This document shows, piece after piece, positions 29,407 to 41,473 of a stretch of 64,000 nt of DNA. The notes under the pieces are model-generated. The model was not told where the DNA came from, searched no databases, and saw only the letters and a list, made by a program, of their open reading frames with translations. Position numbers and translations under genes: made by a program. How positions within the stretch are numbered: position 1 is the first letter of the stretch; each line of letters starts with the position of its first letter. The stretch is from Actinomycetota bacterium (GTDB lineage Bacteria > Actinomycetota > Actinomycetes > Nanopelagicales > Nanopelagicaceae), in assembly GCA_026392845.1 (NCBI GenBank), contig JAPLBJ010000017.1:1-64000 (forward strand). Direction: 5' to 3'.

Positions 29407-30192
29407 ATGAGTAGCAAAGGTGCGCAATACTTTTTTGAAAGTTCCGCGCGCTCTGTTCTCGGTTTGGTTCGTGAAGGTAATGAAGATTCAGGATTTACTT
29501 CCGCAAAGTTGATTGCTGTTGCCGATGGCATGGGGGGTCATGCGGGTGGAGAAGTTGCTTCGCGCATTGCAATAAAGACTTTGGCATCACTGACTCCAGT
29601 TTTATCGAATCCTGAAATTGATTCAGACTCAATCGAAGATCTTCTGCAGAATTCTTTACACACTATTGATAATGAAATTGGCGAACATGCACGCGAAGCA
29701 ATAGAAGTACGTGGAATGGGTACAACCCTTACCGCCTTATTGCTTTACGGGGCAAAGATTGCACTTTTACATGTCGGTGATTCACGCGCCTACCGCTTAC
29801 GTGGAAATGATTTAGAACAACTAAGTTGTGATCACACCGTTATGCAGGAACTGCTCGATCAAGGAGCTATTACTCCTGCTGATATTCGTGATCATCCGCA
29901 ACGTTCCGTACTCACACAGGCCCTTATGGGCGATGGCAATGTAACACCAGTTTTGCAAATTTTTGATGTAAAGGCAGAGGATCGCTTTATTGTATGTAGT
30001 GACGGTTTATCTAGTGTGCTCAGTGATAAAGAGATGAAAGCATTGTTGAAAAAGAAAACTGCAGACGAATCAATTACTGCACTCATTGACGCCACTTATA
30101 TCAACGGGGCACCTGACAATATTTCTATAATCATTGCCGATGTAGTTGCTTCAAGTGAAGTATCAACGCACTTTATTGGGGCTGCGCAATGA
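29407..30192 (+). CDS. pstP: PP2C-family Ser/Thr phosphatase (PstP-like)
   Basis: VREGNEDSG, VADGMGGHAGGEVAS, HVGDSRAYRLR, CSDGLSSV, GAPDNISIIIADV; no C-terminal TM/extracellular domain seen. Confidence 0.9.
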   Translation: MSSKGAQYFFESSARSVLGLVREGNEDSGFTSAKLIAVADGMGGHAGGEVASRIAIKTLASLTPVLSNPEIDSDSIEDLLQNSLHTIDNEIGEHAREAIEVRGMGTTLTALLLYGAKIALLHVGDSRAYRLRGNDLEQLSCDHTVMQELLDQGAITPADIRDHPQRSVLTQALMGDGNVTPVLQIFDVKAEDRFIVCSDGLSSVLSDKEMKALLKKKTADESITALIDATYINGAPDNISIIIADVVASSEVSTHFIGAAQ

Positions 30193-31736
30193 TGAATCTA
30201 ACGTTGGGCGGCCGCTACGTTCTGGGCGAAATGATTGGCACTGGCGGAATGGCTGATGTTTACAGAGCCCATGATCAACGCCTTGCTCGCGAGGTAGCTG
30301 TAAAAGTATTGCGTAGCGATCTTGCGCGCGATCCTTCCTTTGTCGCTCGTTTTCGCAAAGAAGCATTTGCAGCAGCCGGTCTCAACCATCCTGGAATCGT
30401 GGCTGTTTATGACTCGGGTGAAGAACCTGCGCCATACATTGTTATGGAATTAGTCTCTGGACACACATTGCGCGACCTCATTCATCGTGGCGAACGAATT
30501 CCTCTTGCTCGCGCGCTAGAAATTGGCGAAGGAGTTCTTGCAGCGTTGGAATATTCACACGAGCGCGGAATTGTGCATCGAGATATAAAGCCTGCAAACA
30601 TCATGATTACCGATCAAGGTGATGTAAAGGTTATGGATTTTGGTATTGCTCGCGCTCTCGATGATTTAGGTGCAACTCTTACAAGTACCTGGAACATTGT
30701 CGGAACTGCTCAGTATTTATCTCCCGAGCAAGCGCTAGGTGAAATCGCCGATGCACGTAGCGATATTTACTCAACTGGTTGTTTGCTTTACGAAGTTCTA
30801 ACAGGGCAACCACCTTTTACTGGTGATACACCTGTCTCTATCGCATACCAACATGTTTCAGGAGAATTAGCGCTGCCAAGCAAAATTGAACCAACGCTGC
30901 CTGAGGGAATCGACATACTTTTATCTGTAGCGCTAGCTAAAAAAGCAGAAGATAGGTACCAATCTGCAGGGCTAATGCTTGATGATTTATTCAAAATACA
31001 TTCTGGTGAAACCGTCACAACAAAGATGGTGAAAAAACCAATAAACCGCCGCACACTATTTAGTGTAATTGGCGCTTCAATTCTAATCTTGGCAGTTGCC
31101 GGTGCTGGTTTATTTGCTTCACGCCCAGGTGAGCCCTCCGTCGGTAATGAAATCCCAAATGTTGTTGGTCTCACAGAGGTTGCTGCACGCGCATTGCTCT
31201 CTGATTATGTTGTTACCGTCACCAGAGCGCACGATTCTCGTATCCCGAAAGATCGAGTCGCTAGCCAAATTCCTTTAGCAACAACACGTGTGAAATCTGG
31301 ATCTGGTGTTGTGCTCACAATTTCTGATGGCCCTGGTGATTCTGTTGTTCCTACAAATCTAGTTGGGTTATCACTACAAGATGCACGCGCATCACTTTCG
31401 GCTGCAGGTTTAGTTGTCTCACTCACTGAGGCCATTCCATCCGATGAGGCTCAAGGAACTGTTTTGAAAGTTACACCCGAGCCAGGGTCAACAATTACTG
31501 CCGGCAGCGGTGTTGTATTGCAGATTGCAAGTGGTGAGGTTGAAGTTCCTAATCTCATTGGTATTGATGGCATACAAGCTAAGACTCTTCTGGTTCAAGC
31601 TGGTTTCCTTATCAATGAATTAGAGGCGAGCGATCCTGATCAACCAACTGGTGTTGTAATTCGTCAAGCACCTGATGGTGGAACAACTCAAACAATCGGC
31701 AAATCTGTAACAATTACAATAAATAAAACTCCGTAA
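30189..31736 (+). CDS. pknB: Ser/Thr protein kinase with PASTA repeats (PknB-like)
   Basis: Kinase motifs GTGGMADVYRA, HRDIKPANIMI, MDFGIAR; one TM (FSVIGASILILAVAGAGLF); three PASTA repeats. Confidence 0.93.
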   Translation: MMNLTLGGRYVLGEMIGTGGMADVYRAHDQRLAREVAVKVLRSDLARDPSFVARFRKEAFAAAGLNHPGIVAVYDSGEEPAPYIVMELVSGHTLRDLIHRGERIPLARALEIGEGVLAALEYSHERGIVHRDIKPANIMITDQGDVKVMDFGIARALDDLGATLTSTWNIVGTAQYLSPEQALGEIADARSDIYSTGCLLYEVLTGQPPFTGDTPVSIAYQHVSGELALPSKIEPTLPEGIDILLSVALAKKAEDRYQSAGLMLDDLFKIHSGETVTTKMVKKPINRRTLFSVIGASILILAVAGAGLFASRPGEPSVGNEIPNVVGLTEVAARALLSDYVVTVTRAHDSRIPKDRVASQIPLATTRVKSGSGVVLTISDGPGDSVVPTNLVGLSLQDARASLSAAGLVVSLTEAIPSDEAQGTVLKVTPEPGSTITAGSGVVLQIASGEVEVPNLIGIDGIQAKTLLVQAGFLINELEASDPDQPTGVVIRQAPDGGTTQTIGKSVTITINKTP

Positions 31737-32366
31737 TTATTTTTTGCCGACAACTGGTGATAGACCTACAGCTTTACTTTGTGCATCTTTGTCGCCACAT
31801 TGAGTGAGCCAATTCGCAAGCATCTGATGTCCGTGCTCTGTCAATACAGATTCTGGATGGAACTGCACGCCTTCGATTGGAATTTTTGTATGTCGCATCG
31901 ACATGATAATTCCTGAATCTGTTGAACCAGTAATCTCAATTTCTGGCGGGACGGTATCTCGTTCAACGGCAAGTGAGTGATATCGAGTTGCCGTAAATGG
32001 AGATGGGAGATTAACTAAAACGCCACCGCCTTGGTGATTTACTTGAGATGTTTTTCCATGAAGTAATTCTGGCGCGCGCGAAACTGTTGCACCAAATGCA
32101 ACACCAATTGCTTGGTGTCCAAGGCAAACACCGAAGAGTGGAATATTATTTTCTGCGCAGTATGTGATCATCGCTATTGAAACTCCTGCGCGCTCTGGCG
32201 TTCCGGGTCCAGGAGAAATAAGAACTCCGTCGTAATTTTTAGCCTCACTCGCCTCTACTTCGTCATTTCTTACAACAGTGCACTGCGCGCCAAGTTGGGC
32301 AAGGTATTGCACAAGGTTGTAGACAAAGGAGTCATAGTTATCGACTACAAGGATTTTGGTCGCCAC
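31737..32366 (-). CDS. trpG: anthranilate/aminodeoxychorismate synthase glutamine amidotransferase component
   Basis: VVDNYDSFVYNLVQYL, PGPGTPE, GVCLGHQAIG, GVQFHPES. Confidence 0.93.
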   Translation of the reverse strand: MATKILVVDNYDSFVYNLVQYLAQLGAQCTVVRNDEVEASEAKNYDGVLISPGPGTPERAGVSIAMITYCAENNIPLFGVCLGHQAIGVAFGATVSRAPELLHGKTSQVNHQGGGVLVNLPSPFTATRYHSLAVERDTVPPEIEITGSTDSGIIMSMRHTKIPIEGVQFHPESVLTEHGHQMLANWLTQCGDKDAQSKAVGLSPVVGKK

Positions 32367-32440
32367 GCGCTAATTCTCTCCTATTGCTCGGGCTCTCACT
32401 ATCCTTTTCATTTCTAGGCAAACTGGTGTAACTTCGCCTT

Positions 32441-32707
32441 ATGCCAAAGTCTAAATTGCGTAAAAAGGTTGTTGAACAGCGTACCCATGAGCAAGAAGAG
32501 GTCGTTCACGCTCCACAAGGCCCACTTGAGAGCCCTGCCTGGCTTGCTCCAACAATGGTGACTGCATTTTTGATCGGTCTTCTCTGGATTGTGACTTTCT
32601 ATGTCACTCAGACTCGTTTTCCAATCCCAGGTATTGGTGCATGGAACATGATCGTCGGATTCTCATTTATTGGCGTGGGATTCTCCCTCGCTACGAAATG
32701 GCGCTAA
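32441..32707 (+). CDS. crgA: cell division protein CrgA
   Basis: MPKSKLRKK..., two TM helices, position between trpG and rhomboid/ppiA. Confidence 0.9.
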   Translation: MPKSKLRKKVVEQRTHEQEEVVHAPQGPLESPAWLAPTMVTAFLIGLLWIVTFYVTQTRFPIPGIGAWNMIVGFSFIGVGFSLATKWR

Positions 32708-32731
32708 TTACACGCATGTAATTCTCCACAC

Positions 32732-32753
32732 GGTGGATAACTTCTGTGGATAA
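32732..32753 (-). promoter_or_regulatory. tandem DnaA-box-like sites GGTGGATAA / TGTGGATAA
   Basis: Perfect TGTGGATAA at 32745..32753 and one-mismatch GGTGGATAA at 32732..32740, in the gap between crgA and the rhomboid gene. Confidence 0.55.
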
Positions 32754-32757
32754 AGTT

Positions 32758-33312
32758 TTACCGTTTTTGACGAAGCAAGAGTGTTGAAGCGATTGCTCCC
32801 CCGATAAGTCCACCCAGATGTGCACGCCAATCAACGCCACCCAATGCAAATCCAAATGCGAAGTTAATTCCAACTATGACTGCAATAGATCGAATATCTG
32901 CGCCAATTTTTCGTCCAACAACTGCCATTGCGCCGAAGAGTCCAAAGACTGCCCCGGATGCACCTACGGATGGTTGGTTGGCGGCTGCTAAGTAATTCGA
33001 TAAGAGCGATCCACTAACTAGTGAGATGAAAAATATTATCAAAAATCTTTCTTTTCCAAATGCAGCTTCAATTGGATTTCCTAAAACCGTCAGTGCATAC
33101 ATATTAAATCCAAGGTGAAAAATTCCTCCGTGTGTGAGGGCAACTGTTAGTAATCGATACCACTCACCACGGGCAGTTCCATGAATTTGTCCATCATTGA
33201 GAATTGCTTCTTTGATGAGAAATAATTGTTGTTCTAAATTTGGAACAAGTAATTGCACTAAGTAGGCAGCACAAATAATTGTGATGAGTGTGAGAGTTGC
33301 AGAACGCTTCAT
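32758..33312 (-). CDS. rhomboid-family intramembrane serine protease
   Basis: Catalytic GASGAVFG and downstream AHLGG histidine; multiple TMs. Confidence 0.93.
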   Translation of the reverse strand: MKRSATLTLITIICAAYLVQLLVPNLEQQLFLIKEAILNDGQIHGTARGEWYRLLTVALTHGGIFHLGFNMYALTVLGNPIEAAFGKERFLIIFFISLVSGSLLSNYLAAANQPSVGASGAVFGLFGAMAVVGRKIGADIRSIAVIVGINFAFGFALGGVDWRAHLGGLIGGAIASTLLLRQKR

Positions 33313-33326
33313 CAGCGCGATTTAGA

Positions 33327-33842
33327 TTATTTGATGCTAACGCTATTGATTGTAATTGGCGTTGATGGCCGATCTTGAGGTCCTGTCTTTGCTTTACCAA
33401 TAGCGTCAACTACAGCCTGGCTAGCAGAATCCTTTACTTCGCCAAAAATACTGTGCTTGCGATTCAACCACGTCGTTGGCGCAACAGTGATAAAGAATTG
33501 TGAACCATTTGTTCCTGGTCCTGAATTCGCCATTGCAAGAATGTATGGGCGATCAAAAGTTAGTTCTCCGTGAAATTCATCTGCAAACTTGTAACCTGGT
33601 CCACCGGTTCCTTGACCAAGTGGATCTCCACCTTGAATCATGAAGCCATCGATAACGCGGTGAAATACTGTGCCGTCATACAAATTTGCATTTGATTTTT
33701 CGCCAGTGCGTGGATCTACCCATTCGCGAGCGCCTGTTGCGAGTTCAACAAAGTTTGCAACTGTCTTTGGCGCATGGTTTGGGAAAAGTTCAATAACAAT
33801 GTCACCCATTGAAGTGTGGAGAGTTGCAGTATTTGTTGACAT
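33327..33842 (-). CDS. ppiA: cyclophilin-type peptidyl-prolyl isomerase
   Basis: [41 protein letters not shown]. Confidence 0.95.
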   Translation of the reverse strand: MSTNTATLHTSMGDIVIELFPNHAPKTVANFVELATGAREWVDPRTGEKSNANLYDGTVFHRVIDGFMIQGGDPLGQGTGGPGYKFADEFHGELTFDRPYILAMANSGPGTNGSQFFITVAPTTWLNRKHSIFGEVKDSASQAVVDAIGKAKTGPQDRPSTPITINSVSIK

Positions 33843-33891
33843 AAATGAACCGCTTTCTTTTGATTAGTTTTATATATCGTCGACGTACTTG

Positions 33892-33964
33892 TGGAGACCA
33901 GGGGAATCGAACCCCTAACCCCTGCCTTGCAAAGGCAGTGCTCTACCAATTGAGCTAGGTCCCC
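33892..33964 (-). tRNA. tRNA-Ala(TGC)
   Basis: GGGGACC/GGTCTCC acceptor, anticodon loop TTTGCAA. Confidence 0.96.
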
Positions 33965-33977
33965 GTGTTGAGCGGGG

Positions 33978-34052
33978 TGGGCCTAGATGGACTCGAACCA
34001 TCGACCTCTTCCTTATCAGGGAAGCGCTCTAACCAGGCTGAGCTATAGGCCC
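33978..34052 (-). tRNA. tRNA-Ile(GAT)
   Basis: GGGCCTA/TAGGCCC acceptor, anticodon loop CTGATAA. Confidence 0.96.
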
Positions 34053-34128
34053 GCAATTGCGTTAGACGCAATCACAGAAGCGCAAGGTTACCTTGAACTT
34101 TGCGTGAGCCCAAACTCAGGCTCTTACC

Positions 34129-36612
34129 CTACTGATTTTTCGGGGAAATCTCATCTTCGCTGTTTTTAGTTACTGAAAGCAGGCTCACACCATCATCAAG
34201 ATTGACCAAACGCACACCCATTGAGTCACGCCCTGTTTGGCGAACCTCTGCAGCAGGTGTTCGCATCACTGTGCCTGCCGATGTAATTGCAAGCACTTCA
34301 TCTTCATTACGAAGAACTAGTGCGCTGACTAATGATCCTCTGGAATCTTCATCAATCTTTGCAGCCTTGATTCCAATACCACCTCTACCTTGAACTCGAT
34401 ATTCATCGATAGGGGTTTTCTTTCCGTAACCACCATCGGTTGCAGTAAATACATATGAATCTGTTGCCAGTGATGTATCTATACGAGCCATTGTTAGCAA
34501 CTCATCATCTTTCTTAAACTTCATTCCAATAACGCCGCTAGTTGAGCGCCCCATTGGTCGTAAGGATTCGTCATCGACTACAAAACGCAATGACATTCCT
34601 TTTCTAGAAACTAAAAGCAATTCATCTCCCACATTCATGAGTGATGCACTTACAACTTCATCACTATTTTTGAGAGATATCGCAATAAGTCCACCTGTAC
34701 GTGGTGAGTCATATTCGCTCAATGGCGTCTTCTTTACAAGACCACTCTTTGTTGCAAGGACTAAGAATGGAGAAATTTCATAATCTTTTATTGAAAGTAC
34801 TTGTGCGATTTTCTCTTCTGGTTTGAATGCCATGAGATTTGCAACATGTTGACCACGCGCATCGCGTCCAGCATCTGGTAATTCATGAACTTTTGAACGG
34901 TACACACGTCCCTGATTTGTGAAAAAGAGCAACCAGTCATGTGTTGATGCAATAAAGAAATGATCAACAACGTCATCTTCTTTCAGTGCAGCACCCTTTA
35001 CTCCTCTTCCACCACGGCGTTGTGATCTGTAAAGATCGGCCATGGTGCGCTTTGAGTAACCACCTCGAGTAATTGTTACAACTACATCTTGATCCGGGAT
35101 TAAGTCTTCTGCAGAGAAATCGCCTTCACTTGCAACGATTTGAGTGCGGCGTTCATCGCCATATTTTGCAACTAATTCTTCCAGCTCTGTTTTGATTATT
35201 TCACGCTGTTTTTCAGGGCTAGCAAGGATTGTATTGAGTTCAATAATGTCAGCCATCAATCCTTCGTACTCGTCATTGATTTTCTGGCGCTCAAGTGCTG
35301 CAATTCTACGCAACTGCATATCCAGAATTGCATTTGCTTGTATTTCATCGACATCGAGTAATTTCATCAAACCTGTGCGAGCCTCTTCAGGTGTTGTGCT
35401 TGCGCGAATCAAAGCGATAACAGCGTCAAGTGCATCAAGTGCCTTGAGATAGCCAAGAAGAATATGAGCACGTTTTTCTTTTTCAACTAAGCGGAATTTA
35501 GTGCGGCGCACAATTACTTCTACTTGATGTTCGATATAGAAACGGATGAATTCATCGAGGCGCAGCGTGCGTGGTACCCCGTCGACGAGTGCCAACATAT
35601 TTGCACCGAATGTATCTTGGAGTTGTGTCTGCTTGTAAAGGTTATTGAGTACGACTTTTGGAATTGCTGAACTTTGAAGCACAATAACTAGGCGTTGTCC
35701 TAAGCGCTCATTGCCTTCGTCGCGAACATCTGCAATGCCTTTGATTTTTCCATCTTTGACGAGCTCTGCAATTTTTAGTGCGAGATTGTCAGGGTTTACT
35801 TGGTATGGAAGTTCGGAGATAACTAAACATGTGCGCTTATTTATCTCTTCTACTTGTACAACGGCGCGCATTGTGATTGAACCACGTCCGGTGCGATAGG
35901 CACTCTCAATTCCTGTGCGCCCGACAATAAGTGCTTTTGTTGGAAAGTCTGGTCCTTTTACAATCTTTAGTAACTGTGTAAGTAACTCATCTGATTTTGC
36001 TTCAGGGTGTGCAAGTGCCCAGGCGACACCTTCACCGATTTCGCGAAGGTTGTGCGGTGGAATATTTGTAGCCATTCCAACTGCAATACCCGCGCTGCCA
36101 TTTACTAATAAGTTTGGGAAACGACTTGGTAGAACTGTTGGTTCTTGTGATCGCCCATCGTAGTTAGGTACAAAATTGACTGTATCTTCATCGATATCTC
36201 GCATCATCTCCATTGCTATAGGAGATAGGCGAGCCTCTGTGTAACGCATTGCTGCAGCTGGATCATTACCGGGGGAGCCAAAGTTTCCATTGCCATCGAT
36301 GAGTGGATAGCGCAGTGACCAATGTTGGGCTAAACGAACAACGGTGTCATAAATAGCCCCATCTCCATGTGGATGGTAATTACCCATGACGTCACCAACG
36401 ATGCGCGACGATTTGTAGTAACCCTTATCAGGGCGATATCCAGCGTCATACATTGCGTAGAGAACACGGCGGTGTACTGGTTTCAAACCATCTCTAATAT
36501 CTGGAAGTGCGCGTCCGACGATAACGCTCATTGCATAATCTAAATATGAGCGCGCCATCTCCACCTGGAGATCTACTGTTTCGATTCTATCGAAATCTTT
36601 ATTTTCATCCAT
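34129..36612 (-). CDS. gyrA: DNA gyrase subunit A
   Basis: [32 protein letters not shown]; GyrA beta-pinwheel repeats. Confidence 0.98.
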   Translation of the reverse strand: MDENKDFDRIETVDLQVEMARSYLDYAMSVIVGRALPDIRDGLKPVHRRVLYAMYDAGYRPDKGYYKSSRIVGDVMGNYHPHGDGAIYDTVVRLAQHWSLRYPLIDGNGNFGSPGNDPAAAMRYTEARLSPIAMEMMRDIDEDTVNFVPNYDGRSQEPTVLPSRFPNLLVNGSAGIAVGMATNIPPHNLREIGEGVAWALAHPEAKSDELLTQLLKIVKGPDFPTKALIVGRTGIESAYRTGRGSITMRAVVQVEEINKRTCLVISELPYQVNPDNLALKIAELVKDGKIKGIADVRDEGNERLGQRLVIVLQSSAIPKVVLNNLYKQTQLQDTFGANMLALVDGVPRTLRLDEFIRFYIEHQVEVIVRRTKFRLVEKEKRAHILLGYLKALDALDAVIALIRASTTPEEARTGLMKLLDVDEIQANAILDMQLRRIAALERQKINDEYEGLMADIIELNTILASPEKQREIIKTELEELVAKYGDERRTQIVASEGDFSAEDLIPDQDVVVTITRGGYSKRTMADLYRSQRRGGRGVKGAALKEDDVVDHFFIASTHDWLLFFTNQGRVYRSKVHELPDAGRDARGQHVANLMAFKPEEKIAQVLSIKDYEISPFLVLATKSGLVKKTPLSEYDSPRTGGLIAISLKNSDEVVSASLMNVGDELLLVSRKGMSLRFVVDDESLRPMGRSTSGVIGMKFKKDDELLTMARIDTSLATDSYVFTATDGGYGKKTPIDEYRVQGRGGIGIKAAKIDEDSRGSLVSALVLRNEDEVLAITSAGTVMRTPAAEVRQTGRDSMGVRLVNLDDGVSLLSVTKNSEDEISPKNQ

Positions 36613-36620
36613 GGTTTTTC

Positions 36621-38591
<1,971 letters not shown>

Positions 38592-38765
38592 TCAACCCCT
38601 GAAAATGGCGCTAGAGGCGAAATTCCCACCTAGCAGTCTTTTATCCTATCGGTAAATTAGCAGTAGAGATACTCGTGAGAAGGCTTAGTAACCCCATTTG
38701 GCGCACGTTTGGCTAATGGGTGAGGGTTCCTATTAGAGAAGGTGAAGAAATGACCTTTTTTACGC

Positions 38766-39230
38766 TCAACCGTAGGTGTCGCGGGGTCCACGCGCGCCCC
38801 GGATTGTGCGGATCCCTTTTTTCCAATTTGGGGCATGAGGGCCGATAAAAACCAATGATTCAACCAAGGCACCTGATGCGCTCTTTTGGATTGTCGCTAG
38901 TAGTTCATTTGAAACCATTGTTAGTTGGGTTGCCCATGCAGTTGAACTTGTTTGCACAGTAAGTACGCCATCGAGAATAGAGAGTGGGGTTGTGTGCGCA
39001 GCTATATCACTTCCAACAATGGAAGGCCATGTTGTGTAAAGGGTTCCCTCTGCGATTCCGCTTTTCCAGTCGCGCTCTTGAATAAGGTTGGAAACAAGAT
39101 CGCTAATTAATTCTGGATCACCGTTGTCTTTCCGCTCTTTTTGCACAACTGGTGTACTAGTTCTAAATTTTTTCGAGTATCCAGTTTTAAAACTTTTGAA
39201 AAGATCAATAGCTAAATCGCGTTTAGACAT
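38766..39230 (-). CDS. DciA-family (DUF721) helicase-loader-like protein
   Basis: DWKSGIAEGTLYTTWPSIVGSDIAAHTTPLSILDGVLTVQTSSTAWATQLTMV; recF-gyrB gap position typical of actinobacterial DUF721. Confidence 0.88.
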   Translation of the reverse strand: MSKRDLAIDLFKSFKTGYSKKFRTSTPVVQKERKDNGDPELISDLVSNLIQERDWKSGIAEGTLYTTWPSIVGSDIAAHTTPLSILDGVLTVQTSSTAWATQLTMVSNELLATIQKSASGALVESLVFIGPHAPNWKKGIRTIRGARGPRDTYG

Positions 39231-40324
39231 TAGCCTTTTCCTTTCTTTACCACACCGGGTGTTACATAATATTTTTCACTCAGTAATTCTCTTGGTAGGT
39301 CGGCTTCAACCGCTGTAGTGATAAATGTTTGTTCCGCAATTGTTGTTGCATGTATTAATTGTTGACGCCTCGATACATCTAGCTCTGCAAAAATATCATC
39401 GAGTATAAGAATTGGCTCTGAGCCATCGTTTTTCAATAAATTGAATGATGCTAAACGAAGTGATATTGCCATCGACCATGATTCTCCGTGGCTTGCGTAA
39501 CCTTTTGCTGGAAATTCTCCAAGGTGTAAATCTAAATCATCTCTATGTGGACCAATAAGTGAGACTCCGCGCTCTATCTCTTGATATGCAACTTCTTCTA
39601 AACGCGCAGAAAGCACACTTATATTATTATCAAAATTTGCAGACACGCCTTCTGTGCTGCATTTATAAGCGATAGATGCTTTCTTTACTTCATTGAGTTG
39701 TGCATAGTTTGTTGTCACAAAGGGATTAAGTGCTTCAACTAATGCGATTCGCTCCGCTGTTAGCGCTGCGCCAAATTTTATAAGTTGTTCATTCCAAGGA
39801 ATAAGAGCGCTTTGTGAAGATCGCGTTTTTAGAAGAGCATTACGTTGTTTTACAACTCTTTCATAATCAGCAATAACGCCTGCTAGTCGCGGGCTTCGTG
39901 TAATAAGTAGGCGGTCTAAGAAATCGCGCCTAGTTGATGGATCCCCACGTACTAAATCTAAATCTTCGGGCGAGAAATAAATTATTTGGCAGGCGCCTAA
40001 AATTTCGCGCTGGCTACGTGTTGGGTTTTGATTCAGGCGTGCACGGTTGGCTTTATTGAGATTAATCTCTAAATCAACCTGAAGGGTTCGTCCATCTTTT
40101 TCTATTTCTGCTCGAATAATTGCTTGGTTGGCGCCGAGAGAAATAAGGGGTTGGTTACTTGAAACTCGATGGGAAGAAAGAAAGGCCAAATAAATAAGAG
40201 ATTCAGCAATGTTCGTTTTGCCGGAACCGTTATCTCCGATAAATGTGTTTACGCCTTGCTTTAGTTCTAACCTTAATTTCGGATACGAGCGAAAGTTAGT
40301 TAGCTCTAATTCGTTTATGCGCAC
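39230..40324 (-). CDS. recF: DNA replication/repair protein RecF
   Basis: LTNFRSYPKLRLEL, GDNGSGKTNIAE, LILDDIFAELD. Confidence 0.97.
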   Translation of the reverse strand: MRINELELTNFRSYPKLRLELKQGVNTFIGDNGSGKTNIAESLIYLAFLSSHRVSSNQPLISLGANQAIIRAEIEKDGRTLQVDLEINLNKANRARLNQNPTRSQREILGACQIIYFSPEDLDLVRGDPSTRRDFLDRLLITRSPRLAGVIADYERVVKQRNALLKTRSSQSALIPWNEQLIKFGAALTAERIALVEALNPFVTTNYAQLNEVKKASIAYKCSTEGVSANFDNNISVLSARLEEVAYQEIERGVSLIGPHRDDLDLHLGEFPAKGYASHGESWSMAISLRLASFNLLKNDGSEPILILDDIFAELDVSRRQQLIHATTIAEQTFITTAVEADLPRELLSEKYYVTPGVVKKGKG

Positions 40325-40342
40325 GCGAAGCTCTTATAAATA

Positions 40343-41473
40343 TTAGGAGGCGTAACGCATAGGCATGAGAAGGTAGCGGTAGTTTTCGATCGCTGCGCCC
40401 GCTGGTTCTTTTTTACCCATTAAAATCGCTGGCTTGTTTGGGCCAGTAAAAGAAATTTGTACAAAAGGTGTACCGATTGCTTGTAAGCCATCAGCTAGAA
40501 AAACAGGGTTGAAGGCAATTGAAATATCTTCACCGTTGAGAAGAATTGAAATCTCCTCCGTTGCTTGTGCTTCTTCACCAGCACCTGCTTCAAGGGATAA
40601 CGATGTTCCCGAAAATTCCAAACGGAGTGGAACTGTTTTATCTGTTACAAGAGCAACACGACGTACGGAATCTAAAAATGGGGCTACTTCAATAACCGCA
40701 GTTGTAGTTACGTCTTGTGGGAGTAAATGGCGGTATGGAGGAAATGTTCCATCCAGCATTCTCGATGTCATTGTTTTTCCGTCGCCCGCAAAACCAGCAA
40801 GTCGATCATTGCTTGTTGTTGGAGCAAATGAAATTGAAACATTTTTTGAGTGTGTTAGTGATTTAGCTGCATCAGCGATAGTCCGTGCGCGCATAAGTGC
40901 TGTGAGTGAAAGGTTTGGTGTTGTTGGCTCCCATTGAATTTCACGAACAGCAAGGCGGTATCTATCTGTTGCTGCCAAAGTCACACTTTCTTCATTTATT
41001 TCAATATGTACGCCGGTAAGTGTTGGTAGTGAATCGTCGCGACCTGCAGCAATTGCAACTTGAGCAACAGCGGTTGCAAATGTGTCACTTGGTACTACAC
41101 CTGTTGATGCTGGTAGTTCCGGCAAGTTTGGATACTCAGTAATTGAAAGCGTTGGTAAAGTAAATTTTGCGCTACCGCTAGTTACGAGAACACGGGATCC
41201 ATCTAACGCAAAAGTTATTGGTTTATTTGGAAGAGAACGGCAAATTTCAGCAAGCAGTTTTCCTGGAACTAAAACTTTTCCTTTTTCTTTTATTTCTGCG
41301 GCGAAATGGGACTTACTTGCTGTCTCTAAATCTGAGGCGGAGAGAAGCACATCGTCACCACTTGCATCGATAACAATTCCTAGAAGTTCTGTTTTTATAG
41401 GGCGGGTTGAAAGGCTTCGGGAAACCCAATTGACTCCATCAACTAGTGCGCCTTGTCCTACTGTAAATTTCAC
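40343..41473 (-). CDS. dnaN: DNA polymerase III beta subunit
   Basis: Sliding-clamp three-domain sequence, LLPMRYAS C-terminus, position next to recF/dnaA. Confidence 0.97.
   Translation of the reverse strand: MKFTVGQGALVDGVNWVSRSLSTRPIKTELLGIVIDASGDDVLLSASDLETASKSHFAAEIKEKGKVLVPGKLLAEICRSLPNKPITFALDGSRVLVTSGSAKFTLPTLSITEYPNLPELPASTGVVPSDTFATAVAQVAIAAGRDDSLPTLTGVHIEINEESVTLAATDRYRLAVREIQWEPTTPNLSLTALMRARTIADAAKSLTHSKNVSISFAPTTSNDRLAGFAGDGKTMTSRMLDGTFPPYRHLLPQDVTTTAVIEVAPFLDSVRRVALVTDKTVPLRLEFSGTSLSLEAGAGEEAQATEEISILLNGEDISIAFNPVFLADGLQAIGTPFVQISFTGPNKPAILMGKKEPAGAAIENYRYLLMPMRYAS

Noticed and set aside
33987-34169. ORF 60 aa MDSNHRPLPYQGSALTRLSYRPA
   Set aside because: Antisense translation of tRNA-Ile; spurious.
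40434-40937. 167 aa plus-strand ORF
   Set aside because: Shadow ORF opposite dnaN.
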